Below, piece by piece: positions 9,341 to 20,085 of a stretch of DNA of 64,000 bases. Numbering within the stretch: position 1 is the stretch's first letter; each line of letters opens with the position of its first letter. The position numbers and the translations under genes are program-made. The DNA is taken from NCBI RefSeq assembly GCF_035222275.1, contig NC_085884.1, forward strand, positions 3,410,001 through 3,474,000. The letters run 5' to 3'. Source of the DNA: Podospora bellae-mahoneyi (Eukaryota; Ascomycota; Sordariomycetes; Sordariales; Podosporaceae). Below the pieces are notes generated by a model. It did no database searches. It saw only the letters and a list, made by a program, of their open reading frames with translations, and was not told the origin of the DNA.

Positions 9341-11282
9341 GCTCCTTGCTTGCTTGCTTACTGGCTGGGTGTGAGCCTCTCCTGGGATTGTGGTGGTGGT
9401 CCTTTTTTGTCTCCCTGCTGGGTCTTGGGCCTGGCGGTTCTCTACTGTGTGGCTGGCTGGCTGGTATTTTTTGTTTCTTAAAAAAAAAAAACAGGAACGA
9501 TAGGACTGGGAAGGGATCTGGGAGGCGCTGGGGCGCTGGGTTTGGCTGGGGTCTGGTTTGGGGCTCTGTGTTGGCTTGGGCTTTTTCCTCTGGTATTCTC
9601 GGTTCTGATGTTTTCTGTGGGGAAATTCTCTCTGGTCTGGGTTATTTGGGCGGCGGAGCGGCTTTTGTGATACAGTTTTTTTTATGGCCTGAGAGAAAAA
9701 AGTGAATAAACCAGGAGGGAGGGGGTTCGTCTTGAGTTATGGTGTTATCTTTCTTGTGAAATGTGTGATAATACGTGTGATTATGTTTTGATGTTCTGTT
9801 ACTTGCTATGTCGATTTTTTTTTATTTTTATTTTTTTTTTGGCGGGGGGGTGGGCGTTTGTGAGCGCTGCTGAACTTCAACGTCTCCCAAACATGGGGAT
9901 TGGCCAGGATGACCATATTAACTCGCCTCAAGGCATTATGAAGAGTGGCGCCCCTTTTTTTTTTTTCGTTTTCGAGTACTTCCATCGAGAGGTTTTAGGA
10001 ACACTTTGGTCCCCATATCAGCCTAAGAAGACTCAGCCCTCTCAGAGAGCTGGCTCCTAACACTGGGAAACCTGTCTGCCAGTTCTCTTGCGGTTTCTGT
10101 ATAGCTTGTTGGGTGCTTGTGGACGTATAAGCGCGGTCTTGAAGTCGTTGCTTCCATGGTCAAGTGGTTTGGTGGTCATTTACAAACATGAAAGAAAATC
10201 TGTTCACGAGTTCTTCCTTCACGAGTATTGTATCCTCTTCCACATTTTGTCAAGGCTGGAATTCTGGACGCCCCTTGAGCGAGATACATGTTGAAGTGAC
10301 GACGTGCTCGGAAGGCTAAAGTAGAGTACCTCAGCTCTGTCAAAAGTCACACAACCACATCACATCACAGGCCCCATAACCAACGTTTTACACAAGATTT
10401 TGTCATTTTATTACTCCAACACCCCACCTTCAGCAAGGTCTCGAGAGTCTTTTTGCTAAAAATACATCGGCTCTGAGCTCTGTTCATTTTTAATTGTATT
10501 TCAGCCCCCCAACGACACAATTCAACCCAGACACTGAAGCAACAACCTGTCCTGGTCTCCATCTCTCTGACAAGAGGTACATCACACCACCGTAGACCTC
10601 TCTAAGAAAACAATAAAAGCCAGAGAAATACACCCTCACCCCACCTCCAGAAACCCCCAACCCCCCAACTCCTCATCCCCTGTGTCGTATGCTTCATGTG
10701 TTGGGTATCAAAATCATCCCACCATGCACAATTCGTAAACCGTAAATGTCGTTGGATGTAAATCTCCTTCCTCGGGAGGGAGCAGCCTTCGGCTCTCAAC
10801 CTGCACCAGTGCCCCAATCCGCAACGCCATTTCATCCGCATCCCAAACTCCGCGACACCGTCGCTTGCCCTTTGCTGTTGTTGTTATCTCTCCTGGAGTG
10901 TGCGTGACCATGATCGCGGGTGAGCCTCCGAAGGTGTCTGAAACCCCTCAGTCCTGTCCCATCAACCACCATCCTCACCCCTCTACCATTAAGTAGTACC
11001 AATACGTTGAAAAGAATCCCTTTGCCAAAATGCAGACCTGTTCCAAAACCTCACCCAATCCCTTGTTTATTCTTTTGCCCTTTTCCCATTTTTTTTCGCC
11101 TCGTTTTTCATGTGTATCCCAATCGCAAACAAAAATACCACATCAAGCGGCAAAAAGAAAAAGCCAACAAACACGAGTAAAAAAACCTCGGGATAACCTC
11201 GCCCTATTGGCAAAATTGACGAAAGAAACTAATTCGATCGCGTAAAAATACAGACTTGAACAGAACGCTCGACTCAGCTGCA
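9341..11282. other. Intergenic region between convergent genes
   Basis: About 1.9 kb that must contain the 3' UTRs of both flanking genes. It has long T and A runs (for example around 9480 and 9815-9840) and no open frame with coding character. Nothing else seen. Confidence 0.5.
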
Positions 11283-12559
11283 TCACCCTTGGCGTTCCCA
11301 GCCTTGGGATCCTTGGGAAGCCGTACCGACGTCCTCAAACTCGGCAGAATTGAGAAGATCGTCCCAGTTGTCCACCGAAGCAACGGGCGATGTATCAGAA
11401 GCGACAAATGTCTCGTTGTTGGTTCCGTCACCGGCGATGTGTGACTGCTCCTGAAAGTCATTTCCGGTGACGAAATCCGTATAACCGGAGCCCATGTCTT
11501 CAAAACTCATGTTGGCAAAGTAGGCCGTAGGAGAACCATGAAGCTCAGGATCGATTGCCTGGGCCAAGGTATCGGGACTGCTGTTGGGCGCGGCAGTCAT
11601 AAAGTTCTGGAACGACAACTCCTGGGACAGCATAGGTGAGTTGGATGCGCTGAAGTGACCAAACGAGTTGTGCCTCGAGGCAGAGGCCATGATCTCGGCG
11701 GCGCTGCTGTCGATTTCACTCTCGGGTGAGGTAGGGTTGCTCGACGTACCCATCGAGACCGGTGAGACCGATGCAGCTGGCTCCCGGCTGGTTGCTGACG
11801 AGTTTGATGCTGGGCTGATTGAGCGACGGGTGCGCCGCTGCCGAGGAGGGTACTCATGCGGCCCATACGGGTACTGCATGTTGTCGAGCCCGAAGCTCTG
11901 CTGTGAAGCAAAAGACGGAGACTGCGAGAGTGGCTTGGACACACCCGAGTAAACGGGCATCTGAAGCTGCATTGGCATGGAAGACATGTGTGACGGTGGA
12001 TATGGCGAGTATGTTGGCGTGAACTGAACTGGGTATGCCTGGGCCCGGGGCATTACACTCCCAAAGACTTGGTTGAATTGTTCGTCGACTTCCTGATAGC
12101 GGGCTCGAGTTTGGTAGTCCATTGTATGTTCGGCCAGACGGTGTCTTGGCAGGTCATCAATCTCGTCATACCACAGTCCTTTCTCGACATTTTCTTTGGT
12201 GATTTTGAAGCGCTTGCCAGTGCGCTGAAAGTGAACCTCGGATGCTTGGTGTGCGGATTTGAGGCGGTCCTCGAGACTTCGGTCCATGCGACGAGAAGCA
12301 GCCACATAGGCTCTTTCCTTGTTCTCCAAGTTGGACTTGACAGACTTGTCCATGGTTGTGTCGCTCTTGGCTGGCTGAGATGTTGAGGAGGTTCGTCGCT
12401 TGTGGGAAACGGTTGGCTTTTGCTAAGGAAGCTGTTAGCCATTGCAAAAAGCGTCGGCAATCGTTGGCAAGCGTGGAGTCACTTATGATTTACCTCTCTG
12501 ATGGCTGTGTTGTCCTGCAGCGTCTCGGACGGTCGTGTTGATGGTGCACGTTTACCCAT
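11283..12559 (-). CDS. Fungal-specific low-complexity protein, 401 residues
   Basis: Two exons: 12559-12494 and 12422-11283, with a 71-nt GT-AG intron. Joining them extends the obvious ORF upstream to MGKRAPSTRPSETLQ. After a basic Ser/Thr-rich leader comes the conserved-looking block AYVAASRRMDRSLEDRLKS ... SEVHFQRTGKRFKITKENVEKGLWYDEIDD (about residues 60-115). I recall this pattern from uncharacterised Pezizomycotina proteins. The rest (about 140-401) is rich in Ser, Pro, Gln and Tyr and likely disordered, with acidic patches near the C-terminus (NWDDLLNSAEFED) that could act as activation-type segments. No known domain, signal peptide or membrane helix. A regulatory nuclear role is possible but not shown. 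Confidence in the gene model is good; function is unknown. Confidence 0.75.
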
Positions 12560-15166
12560 GAGGACGGTTGTTGATGGTGCAGGGATCACGAATCACAGTT
12601 TGCAGGATGGGTGTCAAGGACAGCTGGGCGAAGAGAGAGAGTTTCGATTTGATAGTAGTGGTTGATGGGCTCGTATGTTTAAACTCGAGAGAATTTGGAA
12701 AGGCCAAGAGACGAGAGTGGAAGAATATAAGAGGAGACAGAGTTGGCTAGCCAGAGGAAACTAGTGGAAGTCGCGGGTGTTACGAACACCGGGCCAGAGA
12801 ACTGGAGCCATGCTACTGCTTTGGAGGTGGGAAGTGGCGGTGCCTTTCGGGCGCTTCGCTGTCAACGAAACTCTGTTTGTTTCTTCGATCGATTGTTGAA
12901 GCTTCGATCTCCGATCTATGGCTGGTACCTTTTGGGCGCAACGTTAGCGACCGAGGTACCTCTTGGGTGGTCCGCCAACCCCGCTTTTTCTTCTCGTGTA
13001 CACTTCGTGGACAGGACTGGATGAGCCCCCAACAAAAAGCCGGACATGGTCGAGATGTGGCAGGTTCTCCAAACTCTAGGATAGCAGCCCCTCCGCTCAG
13101 GGGAAGACTCTCCGTGTCTGAGGGGACTCGATCCGAGACAGAGCCCGTCTACACCGGCCCCGTCGTACTACGCATCCATCGATGCTTCCAGCATGGTAGC
13201 ATCAACATGTGACCTGAGCGATCTCCCAACTAAATCGCATTCAGGACTCGATCTCAAAACCTGACAATTGATGAAGATGAACCAGTGGCTCTGTCTACAT
13301 CCTGCGAGTTGCAAAACAAAAAAAACTACGTCAGTTTATCAGATGAATGAAGGGAGCATCGCAGTAGCTCTCTCTGATAAATGTTGCTCTTGGCAGACAT
13401 GGGCGGAAGTTTTCGTCCGGCCATAGGTGAACAACGGCTGATACCTCACCTGCTAACAGTTGGCGCAACCAACCAAGGCACGGCAGTTGCTGTGAAGTGC
13501 CCCTCCATGCCGTTGATTTCCTGGATCTGTGACATGCGGTGCCCAGACAGCGAGACAGCCCAGCAAGATTCCTGCCGCGCATCAGGCTCCTGGCTCCATC
13601 GTTCTCTCAAAAATCCACGTGCGACCAGCGTTTCGGCTAGGATCTGCAATCGTGGCTGGCAGGATGAAGCTTCCAAGAGCTGGGAGCTCATTCGATCAAA
13701 GTGAGGGGAAATTGTTACCACGCATGCGATTGTCCCGCTTCCACATCAAATTACCATCTTCCAAGGGATGCATTTGGGCGTGGCACGTCAGTGCTTCACT
13801 CTGCGCTAGCCTCTTTTGGTCGCCTCTTTCTCCGCGACTAGCTAACGTCATTATGATGTTTCCTTGGAGCAATCTCTCAAGGCGAACTCCATATTGCGAC
13901 GACCGGGCATAGTGGATGTATCGGCCTATTCCCACTCGCCCCATTCGTGACTTGTAGGGGATTTTCCATCCATTGCAAAGCACCAGTCACGCTTTCGCTC
14001 TCCCCCTCGCCCTTGGTTTCCCCTTCCGGACCCGCCCGCAATTGGCAAGCAGATGTGTGCAGTTGTGCCTGGCGTCGGGCAGGTCTGGCGTGCTGGCCCA
14101 TGTAGACCCGCCTGTCCGGATCCGGGATGGGTGCTTCATGATTGAATGGAAAATGGCAATTCTTCTCGAGCGCCGCAAAACCCCCTCGGACCACCACCCG
14201 GCCTTCCGCTGCTTGTGATTCGTCAATTGTTTCTCGGAATACATTGGGAGAACGACATGGGATGACGGGAAATATTGTTAGCGACCTTGGCATCCTCGGC
14301 CGGCGGATGCAAAGTGATGCAGGTCTGAATTGATGTCTTGTTGATGGCCGGTTCTCCGCTTGGGGTGATCCCCCTCCCGTCCACGTTTATCAATCAAGAT
14401 CTGGAGCGACGGGGATACGGTGTTGATCCAGCAAACTCTGACTGCCATCAAGCCCAGGTGGGATGATGTTGGAAATACGTCACAAAGTCCCATCCGATTT
14501 AAATCGGCGCGGGACATGTTGGACCTGGGCAAATTCCCAATCTTCGGCTGAGGACTGGTTCCGACTTGATTAGCAATGCGCCGCCGCTTTGTCAGAGAAT
14601 TTTCACTTACATTGGACGATACCCACATAACAGGTCTGTTCATTTTGTCGCTGATAAAGTCAACTGGCTCTGATATGCTAGCCACTCCCTCACTTCGCCG
14701 CCTGCATGTCCGTCTGTAGCCGAATCCAAGGCCTCTTGGACCCTGTATACTGGTCTAAACTTTGACATAAGCTTCTGTCATGTTGAACACAAGGGTCTGC
14801 CCCCGTCGAAAGTGCCCGGCAAAGCACGCACAGGTGCACATGCAGAGGGGTTGTCTGTCAACATGAGATGAAATACTAATCAAGTTAAATACATTTGATC
14901 AATTTGAGATGTCTGGAGCAAGTCGACGGCAACTCATCGTCATCTGCCGGCACTCAGATCAGACAAGCTACCTCTGAGGTATCAGTTCGCAGTGGTACTG
15001 CCCATTTTCGAACTGAACAAAGTTGCCCCCCAGATTCTGACTGAGCCAATCCGCCATCAACGTTTTCTGGACCAAGATAGAATTCCAAGAAGACATGTGA
15101 ATGATTTGGTGGTGTTGCAACGGGTAAGGGAGTCCTGTGACTGAAAATGACAGCAAAAAGGCATGC

Positions 15167-15239
15167 AAAAAAAGAAAAAGAAAAAGAAAAAAAGAAGGAG
15201 AAAAAAGAAGAAGAAAAGAAAAAGAAAAAAGAAGAAGAG
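15167..15239 (+). repeat. 73-nt uninterrupted polypurine tract
   Basis: Every base from 15167 to 15239 is A or G, mainly (GAA)n and (GAAAAA)n. No pyrimidine interrupts it. Such tracts can form triplex DNA or exclude nucleosomes. Confidence 0.8.
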
Positions 15240-18172
15240 CAGAAAACCAGGAATTTAGAAGGAGAAATAAAAAGTAGCCATAAGTGAGGGACGAAGTACT
15301 GATCTCGCCGATATGACGTACGATATAAAGCACTTGCTCCCATTCAACAAGATAAACAAGAAACGCGAATCAAACGGAGCTTGCCCAAGCCATGTTATTT
15401 TCCTGAAGTTTGACTGTTGGAAGGAAGATAAAATCGAAAAAGACTCCAAATGTGGTGCGAAGAAACCGTTGTGAGAGACTATCGTATCGATAGACGGAAA
15501 ATAATGCCATGAACTTATGAGACGAGCTGAGTTCAAAAATGAGCCCAGAGTTTGCTCGGCAGCTTTCTCCCGACGGGACAGTATTCCCACTGAAGCCAGG
15601 CCAGGAATCCAGGAAGGTTCTTTCCTCCGGAAACTTTTGATTGTCAAGAACCCTGTCTTTCGGGTAGTTCCTTCCCCCAAACACAAATTCGGTCCTTCCA
15701 GGAAACCAGCCATCGCGGATACCTAGTATCAGTTGTTCCTTCCTTCATCCAAAGGCGGGATGGGCCAAAAGCTCGCCAGGGTCAATGAGTCGATCCAATG
15801 GCTCCTTCCAAAACAGCGTGACTTTGGATCAAATCAGATCTTGAGATATTCATTGACTCATTGAGCAATCCTCAGGCCTCAAGCCACGCCCACATGCCCC
15901 GGGTTGATGGATCATGATCTTTCCGGGTTTCCAGAAGGCAGCAAGGGCAACACTGCCAGAGTCACTTTTACATAGCGACCATGGCGTTATCCCACCCGAG
16001 ACGTTTGGTGAGCCCTAATCTTTCACACAGATTAGCATTTCGTGTAGGCTATGAGCTGGAATCAGATGTCGCTTTAACACCTAATCAGCTCACGGTCCAA
16101 GACCTTGACATCAGAACACTCCCCTGTAGAATTCGAGGATAAACCTGGGTCAGTGACCGCAGATCTTGGACGTCTGTTGCTGCAGGATTAATTCATTAGC
16201 TTGATATGACTTCCACAGAATTGAGAGATGTTGGCCGTAGCATACTCGCCTGTTTTTGGGGAAAGACCTGAGCTCTTGGACATTCCCGCCGTCATTGAGC
16301 TCACAGAAGAGGTCCTCAAAGTTTAGGCCTTGGTGAAGGAAATGTTGGAAGCGTGTCCAGTGAGGAAAATAACCAACGCCAGGGAAGAAGGCTCAGATCT
16401 TATACTCTTGAGATTTGAAGCTTTTTGTAACCTTTGGCCGGCGCGAAGCCCATTCCACACTCCAACCCCATACAAGATTTGGTTTGTGACACCAACATGA
16501 ACTTAAATGGTGCCGTATCCTGGCTGCGCTTGATACTTAACTGGGGTTCAGGTTATTCAAAGTTTTTTTTGGAGCGAGGCTCCATAAAGTCACGGAGTAA
16601 AATGAACAGGAAGCAGTGGCTGGAGCTTTGCTCTACTTACTATAACTGAAAGCTGGTAAACTCTTGGCGATCAAGAGTTCTCTGGAGGCTTACCTGGAGC
16701 ATTTCCTCCTTTTTCGGAGATACAGGTCTACGAGGACCACAAGGACAAGAGGCAGGAGGCAGGAGACAGGAGCAAAGCCCCCGACTTCTGTTGGTAACTA
16801 CAGTCAAGGTATCTTGTGTGCGAGGTGCTGTTCCCGGTGGATATCAGTCAGGTTGCTACTAGGGCTTCTGCCCTGTGGGCCCCGGGTCACTTGTTGATAT
16901 AGATAGATTTCTGCTCTCTGGAGCGGATCTTCCAGTGCAATACAATACTATCACTTTTCTCGCAATTCTGCTGGCACGCCTCACATCTTGCAATATGGAA
17001 ATTTCTTACTTAGGTACCAGCCGTCTATTCTTGGCCTCATCAAGGCCGAAATCATGGTGCAGATGATGAGCCAAGTCCAACAACAGCAAGACATGAAAAG
17101 AACATTGCTCTTACAGCCAGCAGCTGCCGGCTTCATCACCAGAGATATGATATTCACCATGGTATTTTACCATGTGGCTCAAACGGCACCGAAACTTCTA
17201 AACCCGTCGAACGTTTGCGGTGGAAACAATTCAACTTTCACGGTTGTGGCGCTTTTTGAACGTTAAACGCCTAGCTATCGATAGGGAGGCACACCCCCCG
17301 GCTGGAATCGGCATGACACCTTTGCCGTTGGTGAGCCTTCCATTCATCAACCATCTTCTCCCCGTCAGAATCTGAGGCATTAGCTTTGAGCCTCATGGCA
17401 AGGCGGGCGGTCTCTCAACTCCCGTGTCCAATCCCCCCACTCCGCCCCATCTAAATCCTGCTGAGCATTTTGTCGGCTCCTCTGGAGCACCTGGATATGA
17501 CAACATTCTCACACAAATTTCCAAATCTCAGTCTAGGACCGAGATGCTAGCACAACAAGGCTACATATCTTGGCTTACGAGGCTATCGTCAAATACGAGA
17601 GCCTCTCCGAACACGAGACCAAAACCTCTAGCGGTTGGCGCCCACAAAATTGTGTTGAGGCTCCACCTGGCTTCGTCTCTATTGTCCGAAACGGTCATGC
17701 CGTAGTTGCCTCTATCCCGTGGACATCTGTCCCCGAGTTCGGCAAGTCCGGAAGGCTCGGTCCCTAAATTTCGGCATGCATGGGACCAAGGGGGTGCTAC
17801 CGAGCCGTGACAACTAATTAAGCCACCAAAAGTCTATTCAGCTCCGGGATTCTTGCACAGGCACAAGTGACAACATTGGCAACACGCAGGACGGGGGCCG
17901 ACGACCTCGGAAGATAATGAGAAAGTTTTGGTGTAGTGGTTGGCGCAGAACCTTTCGCAAACACTGGTGAGCTCCTCAATGGGTATTCCCCCATGGATAC
18001 CTAGGGTGGTCAATGAGATGAGCCAAGCCAAGCCGAAGGTAATCTCATCTCGGCTTGCCGCCCAGGGCCTCCGCTTGGCTTGAAGCCATCACAGCTTATC
18101 TCATCTCACGGGCTTGCAAGCCTTCCGGTAGTTTTTCCCGCCCTGTATTTCGGCGTGAGTACCTGCCCAGTT

Positions 18173-18201
18173 GTTGTTCGGTATCCCGGATACCGAACAA
18201 C
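18173..18201. promoter_or_regulatory. Perfect 29-bp palindrome containing CGG-N11-CCG
   Basis: Two 14-bp arms (GTTGTTCGGTATCC and its complement) flank a single C at 18187. The inner part is CGG at 18179-18181 and CCG at 18193-18195, 11 bases apart. This is the spacing recognised by Gal4-type Zn2Cys6 dimers. No obvious target gene lies nearby; the nearest feature is the tRNA gene 760 bases away. Confidence 0.6.
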
Positions 18202-18927
18202 TAAAACTCTGCACGACAAACGACTTATTCCATCCTTTGCATCAGACCAGACGTCCGTCCAAGGTACCTTTAGTCACCGCGCACACCGAATTTCCATTGT
18301 CTGTATTGCAACCGCACCCACCTGCCGCCTCACAAGAAGACCATCATCCATGTCACCATCCATCATGCCCGCCCTCGCAGACCCAATCCTCATCATTACG
18401 GCCGCCCTCCTAGCAGATCGGTGGACCGGCGGCCGAACACTTCCCCTGGCATTCCCATCATCTGGAAATTCATCAGTTGCGTCCCGACACCCTTCGCAAC
18501 CAACCAGCCGCCCATCCACCTGTCCCACCATTGCGCTGAGGATGAGGCTTTTCATCACTTGGCCAGATTGCAGACAGGGTATAAGAAATCGAAGAATTCG
18601 AAGGAATATTTTGACATTATTCATTCCGCCACACAGTATGGAGGGTGGTGGTGTTTCTGTTTTGGTCCTCCAGCGGTGCAATGGTGATCAGCCGGAGATG
18701 CAAAACAAAATCAGGGGGAGAAAAGGGGCTGCCACAGCAACGGAGCCCCACCTTACCTTTCTATTCAACCTCGATGCAAGAAACCGCATCACATAGCAGC
18801 AAAGCAAGCTGTTGCGAAAATGAAAACTTGACTCTCTCTGAAGGGCAAATTCAAAAAAAAAAAAAAGAAAAAAAAGAAAAAAAAAAAAGGGAAATAGTGC
18901 TGATCAATTGTGCAAAAATATGTAAAT

Positions 18928-18934
18928 AAAAAAA
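18928..18934 (-). terminator. RNA polymerase III T-run terminator of tRNA-Lys
   Basis: Seven A on the plus strand give a T7 run on the transcribed strand, 25-31 bases past the tRNA 3' end. This is a standard Pol III stop. Confidence 0.75.
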
Positions 18935-18958
18935 TAGCGATCGTGTCGCCGGGAATTG

Positions 18959-19045
18959 AGCCCGACGTGGGGGTCGAACCCACAACCTTGAGATTTCGGA
19001 GTACTCCTTAAGAGTCTCACGCTCTACCGATTGAGCTAGCCGGGC
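18959..19045 (-). tRNA. tRNA-Lys(CTT): tRNA-Lys (anticodon CTT) with a 14-nt intron
   Basis: Read on the minus strand from 19045: acceptor GCCCGGC pairs with GTCGGGC (one G-T). The D arm is GCTCAATCGGTAGAGC. The anticodon stem is TGAGA/TCTCA with CTT at 19012-19010. The T arm is GTGGG-TTCGACC-CCCAC, with discriminator T. The A box (TAGCTCAATCGG) and B box (GGTTCGACCCC-like) are intact. The intron occupies 19008-18995, directly after position 37 as in other nuclear tRNA introns, and contains the 10-bp palindrome GGAGTACTCC. The mature tRNA is 73 nt without CCA. It delivers lysine to AAG codons, the preferred lysine codon in this window. Confidence 0.95.
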
Positions 19046-20085
19046 AGGCCAACCAAGTGTTTGATGTCTGACTGAGTTAGATCTTGACATTGTATAGCGA
19101 GCGCCGGAAATAGCTGCCATTTAATATACATTTTGTTCGCAGGTGCTGATTAGCCCAAATGCAATGAAATAGTGGTGTGCCTGGCTAATCGAGCAGGAAC
19201 GGTTGGGGAAGGAAAGTGAGGCGAATAAAAAAGACCAGTCAGAGAAGGCCCGATAAGGCATCATATAATTGCATTGAGGGGCATCATCACACCCGTTGAC
19301 TGGGCAAGTTAAAGAGGTAGGTCTTTGTTACTCTGAGACCTAAAAGACGACATCAGGACGGGATAGGAAACTTGGGATGCTGTAGATGGGCTGATGAAGC
19401 AAATGTTCTAGACCCTGCAGAAATCAGGTGTTCGTCTGTTTGTTGCTGCGCCCCCCGGTCCCTGCCCCCCCCTCCCGCCGAAGGGCGCCGGGTTCCGGGT
19501 GGGTGGTGGTCATAGCTTTATGGGGCCGCCGGTGGAATTTAGGGGAGAGCTTGGGATGTTTATCTTGACTTCATCTCAGTGAATTCATTGATTGGGAGAG
19601 GTTGAGGATATGTGAGGGGGTGATTTGGGATGATTGAAGACTTGATGAGATTGTTTTTCGGAGCCATCCGCCGGGACTGACTGTTTTTCAGCGATAGGAG
19701 CTTCGCGGCAGCAGCACCCTTATTCGCCTACAACCATCAGACCACCTTTTTTTTTCCTGCCCCGGCGGGATACTCACCTCGCCACCAGCAGCACCACCAC
19801 TGCGTATACACGAAAAAGAAGATGGCCAGCGTTTGTCTCCCGATACGGAGCGTGCAGAGCCCCTGCCATAGCATTGGCAAGCCTGGATGGTCCAGATCGT
19901 GATCGTCACTCGCTTCAGAATGTAGGTCAATGTATAAAACAGACCGGGTCTGTATCTCGTTGCTGCTATTTCCTTCCTTCTTCAGCTTTCCTAGAAGCTT
20001 CAAATCCTAGCTACTACTACTACTACTACTACTACTACCACTACTACTACTACTACAATTTACAACATCAATTTGGTTTGCAATC
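19046..20085. other. Intergenic region and 5' leader of phosphoketolase
   Basis: About 1 kb upstream of the phosphoketolase start. It has a C/G-rich patch at about 19449-19500, and the (CTA)n repeat listed separately. No gene seen. Confidence 0.5.
20011..20056 (+). repeat. (CTA)n microsatellite in the phosphoketolase leader
   Basis: About 15 CTA units with a single CCA interruption at 20038-20040, ending 29 bases before the start codon. It probably lies within the 5' UTR. Confidence 0.85.

Larger units (their letters stand above)
12560..18927. other. Gene-poor interval of about 6.4 kb
   Basis: The promoter of the preceding minus-strand gene lies at its left end. No open frame beyond about 150 codons with an ATG, and none with coding character or spliceable neighbours, was found on either strand. 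Inside are a 73-nt purine tract (15167-15239), a 29-bp palindrome (18173-18201), repeated ctcatctc/ggcttgg words at about 18016-18125, and an A-rich purine stretch at about 18854-18893. It may hold noncoding transcripts or a very decayed element, but I cannot identify one. Confidence 0.5.

Noticed and set aside
17930-17995. tRNA-like A box (TGGTGTAGTGGTTGGC)
   Set aside because: No B box and no acceptor or T-arm pairing downstream.
18080-18796. 238-codon plus-strand frame in the gene-poor interval
   Set aside because: Starts at TTG, runs through the palindrome and an unrelated Ser/Pro-rich mix, and shows no conserved motif or splice context.
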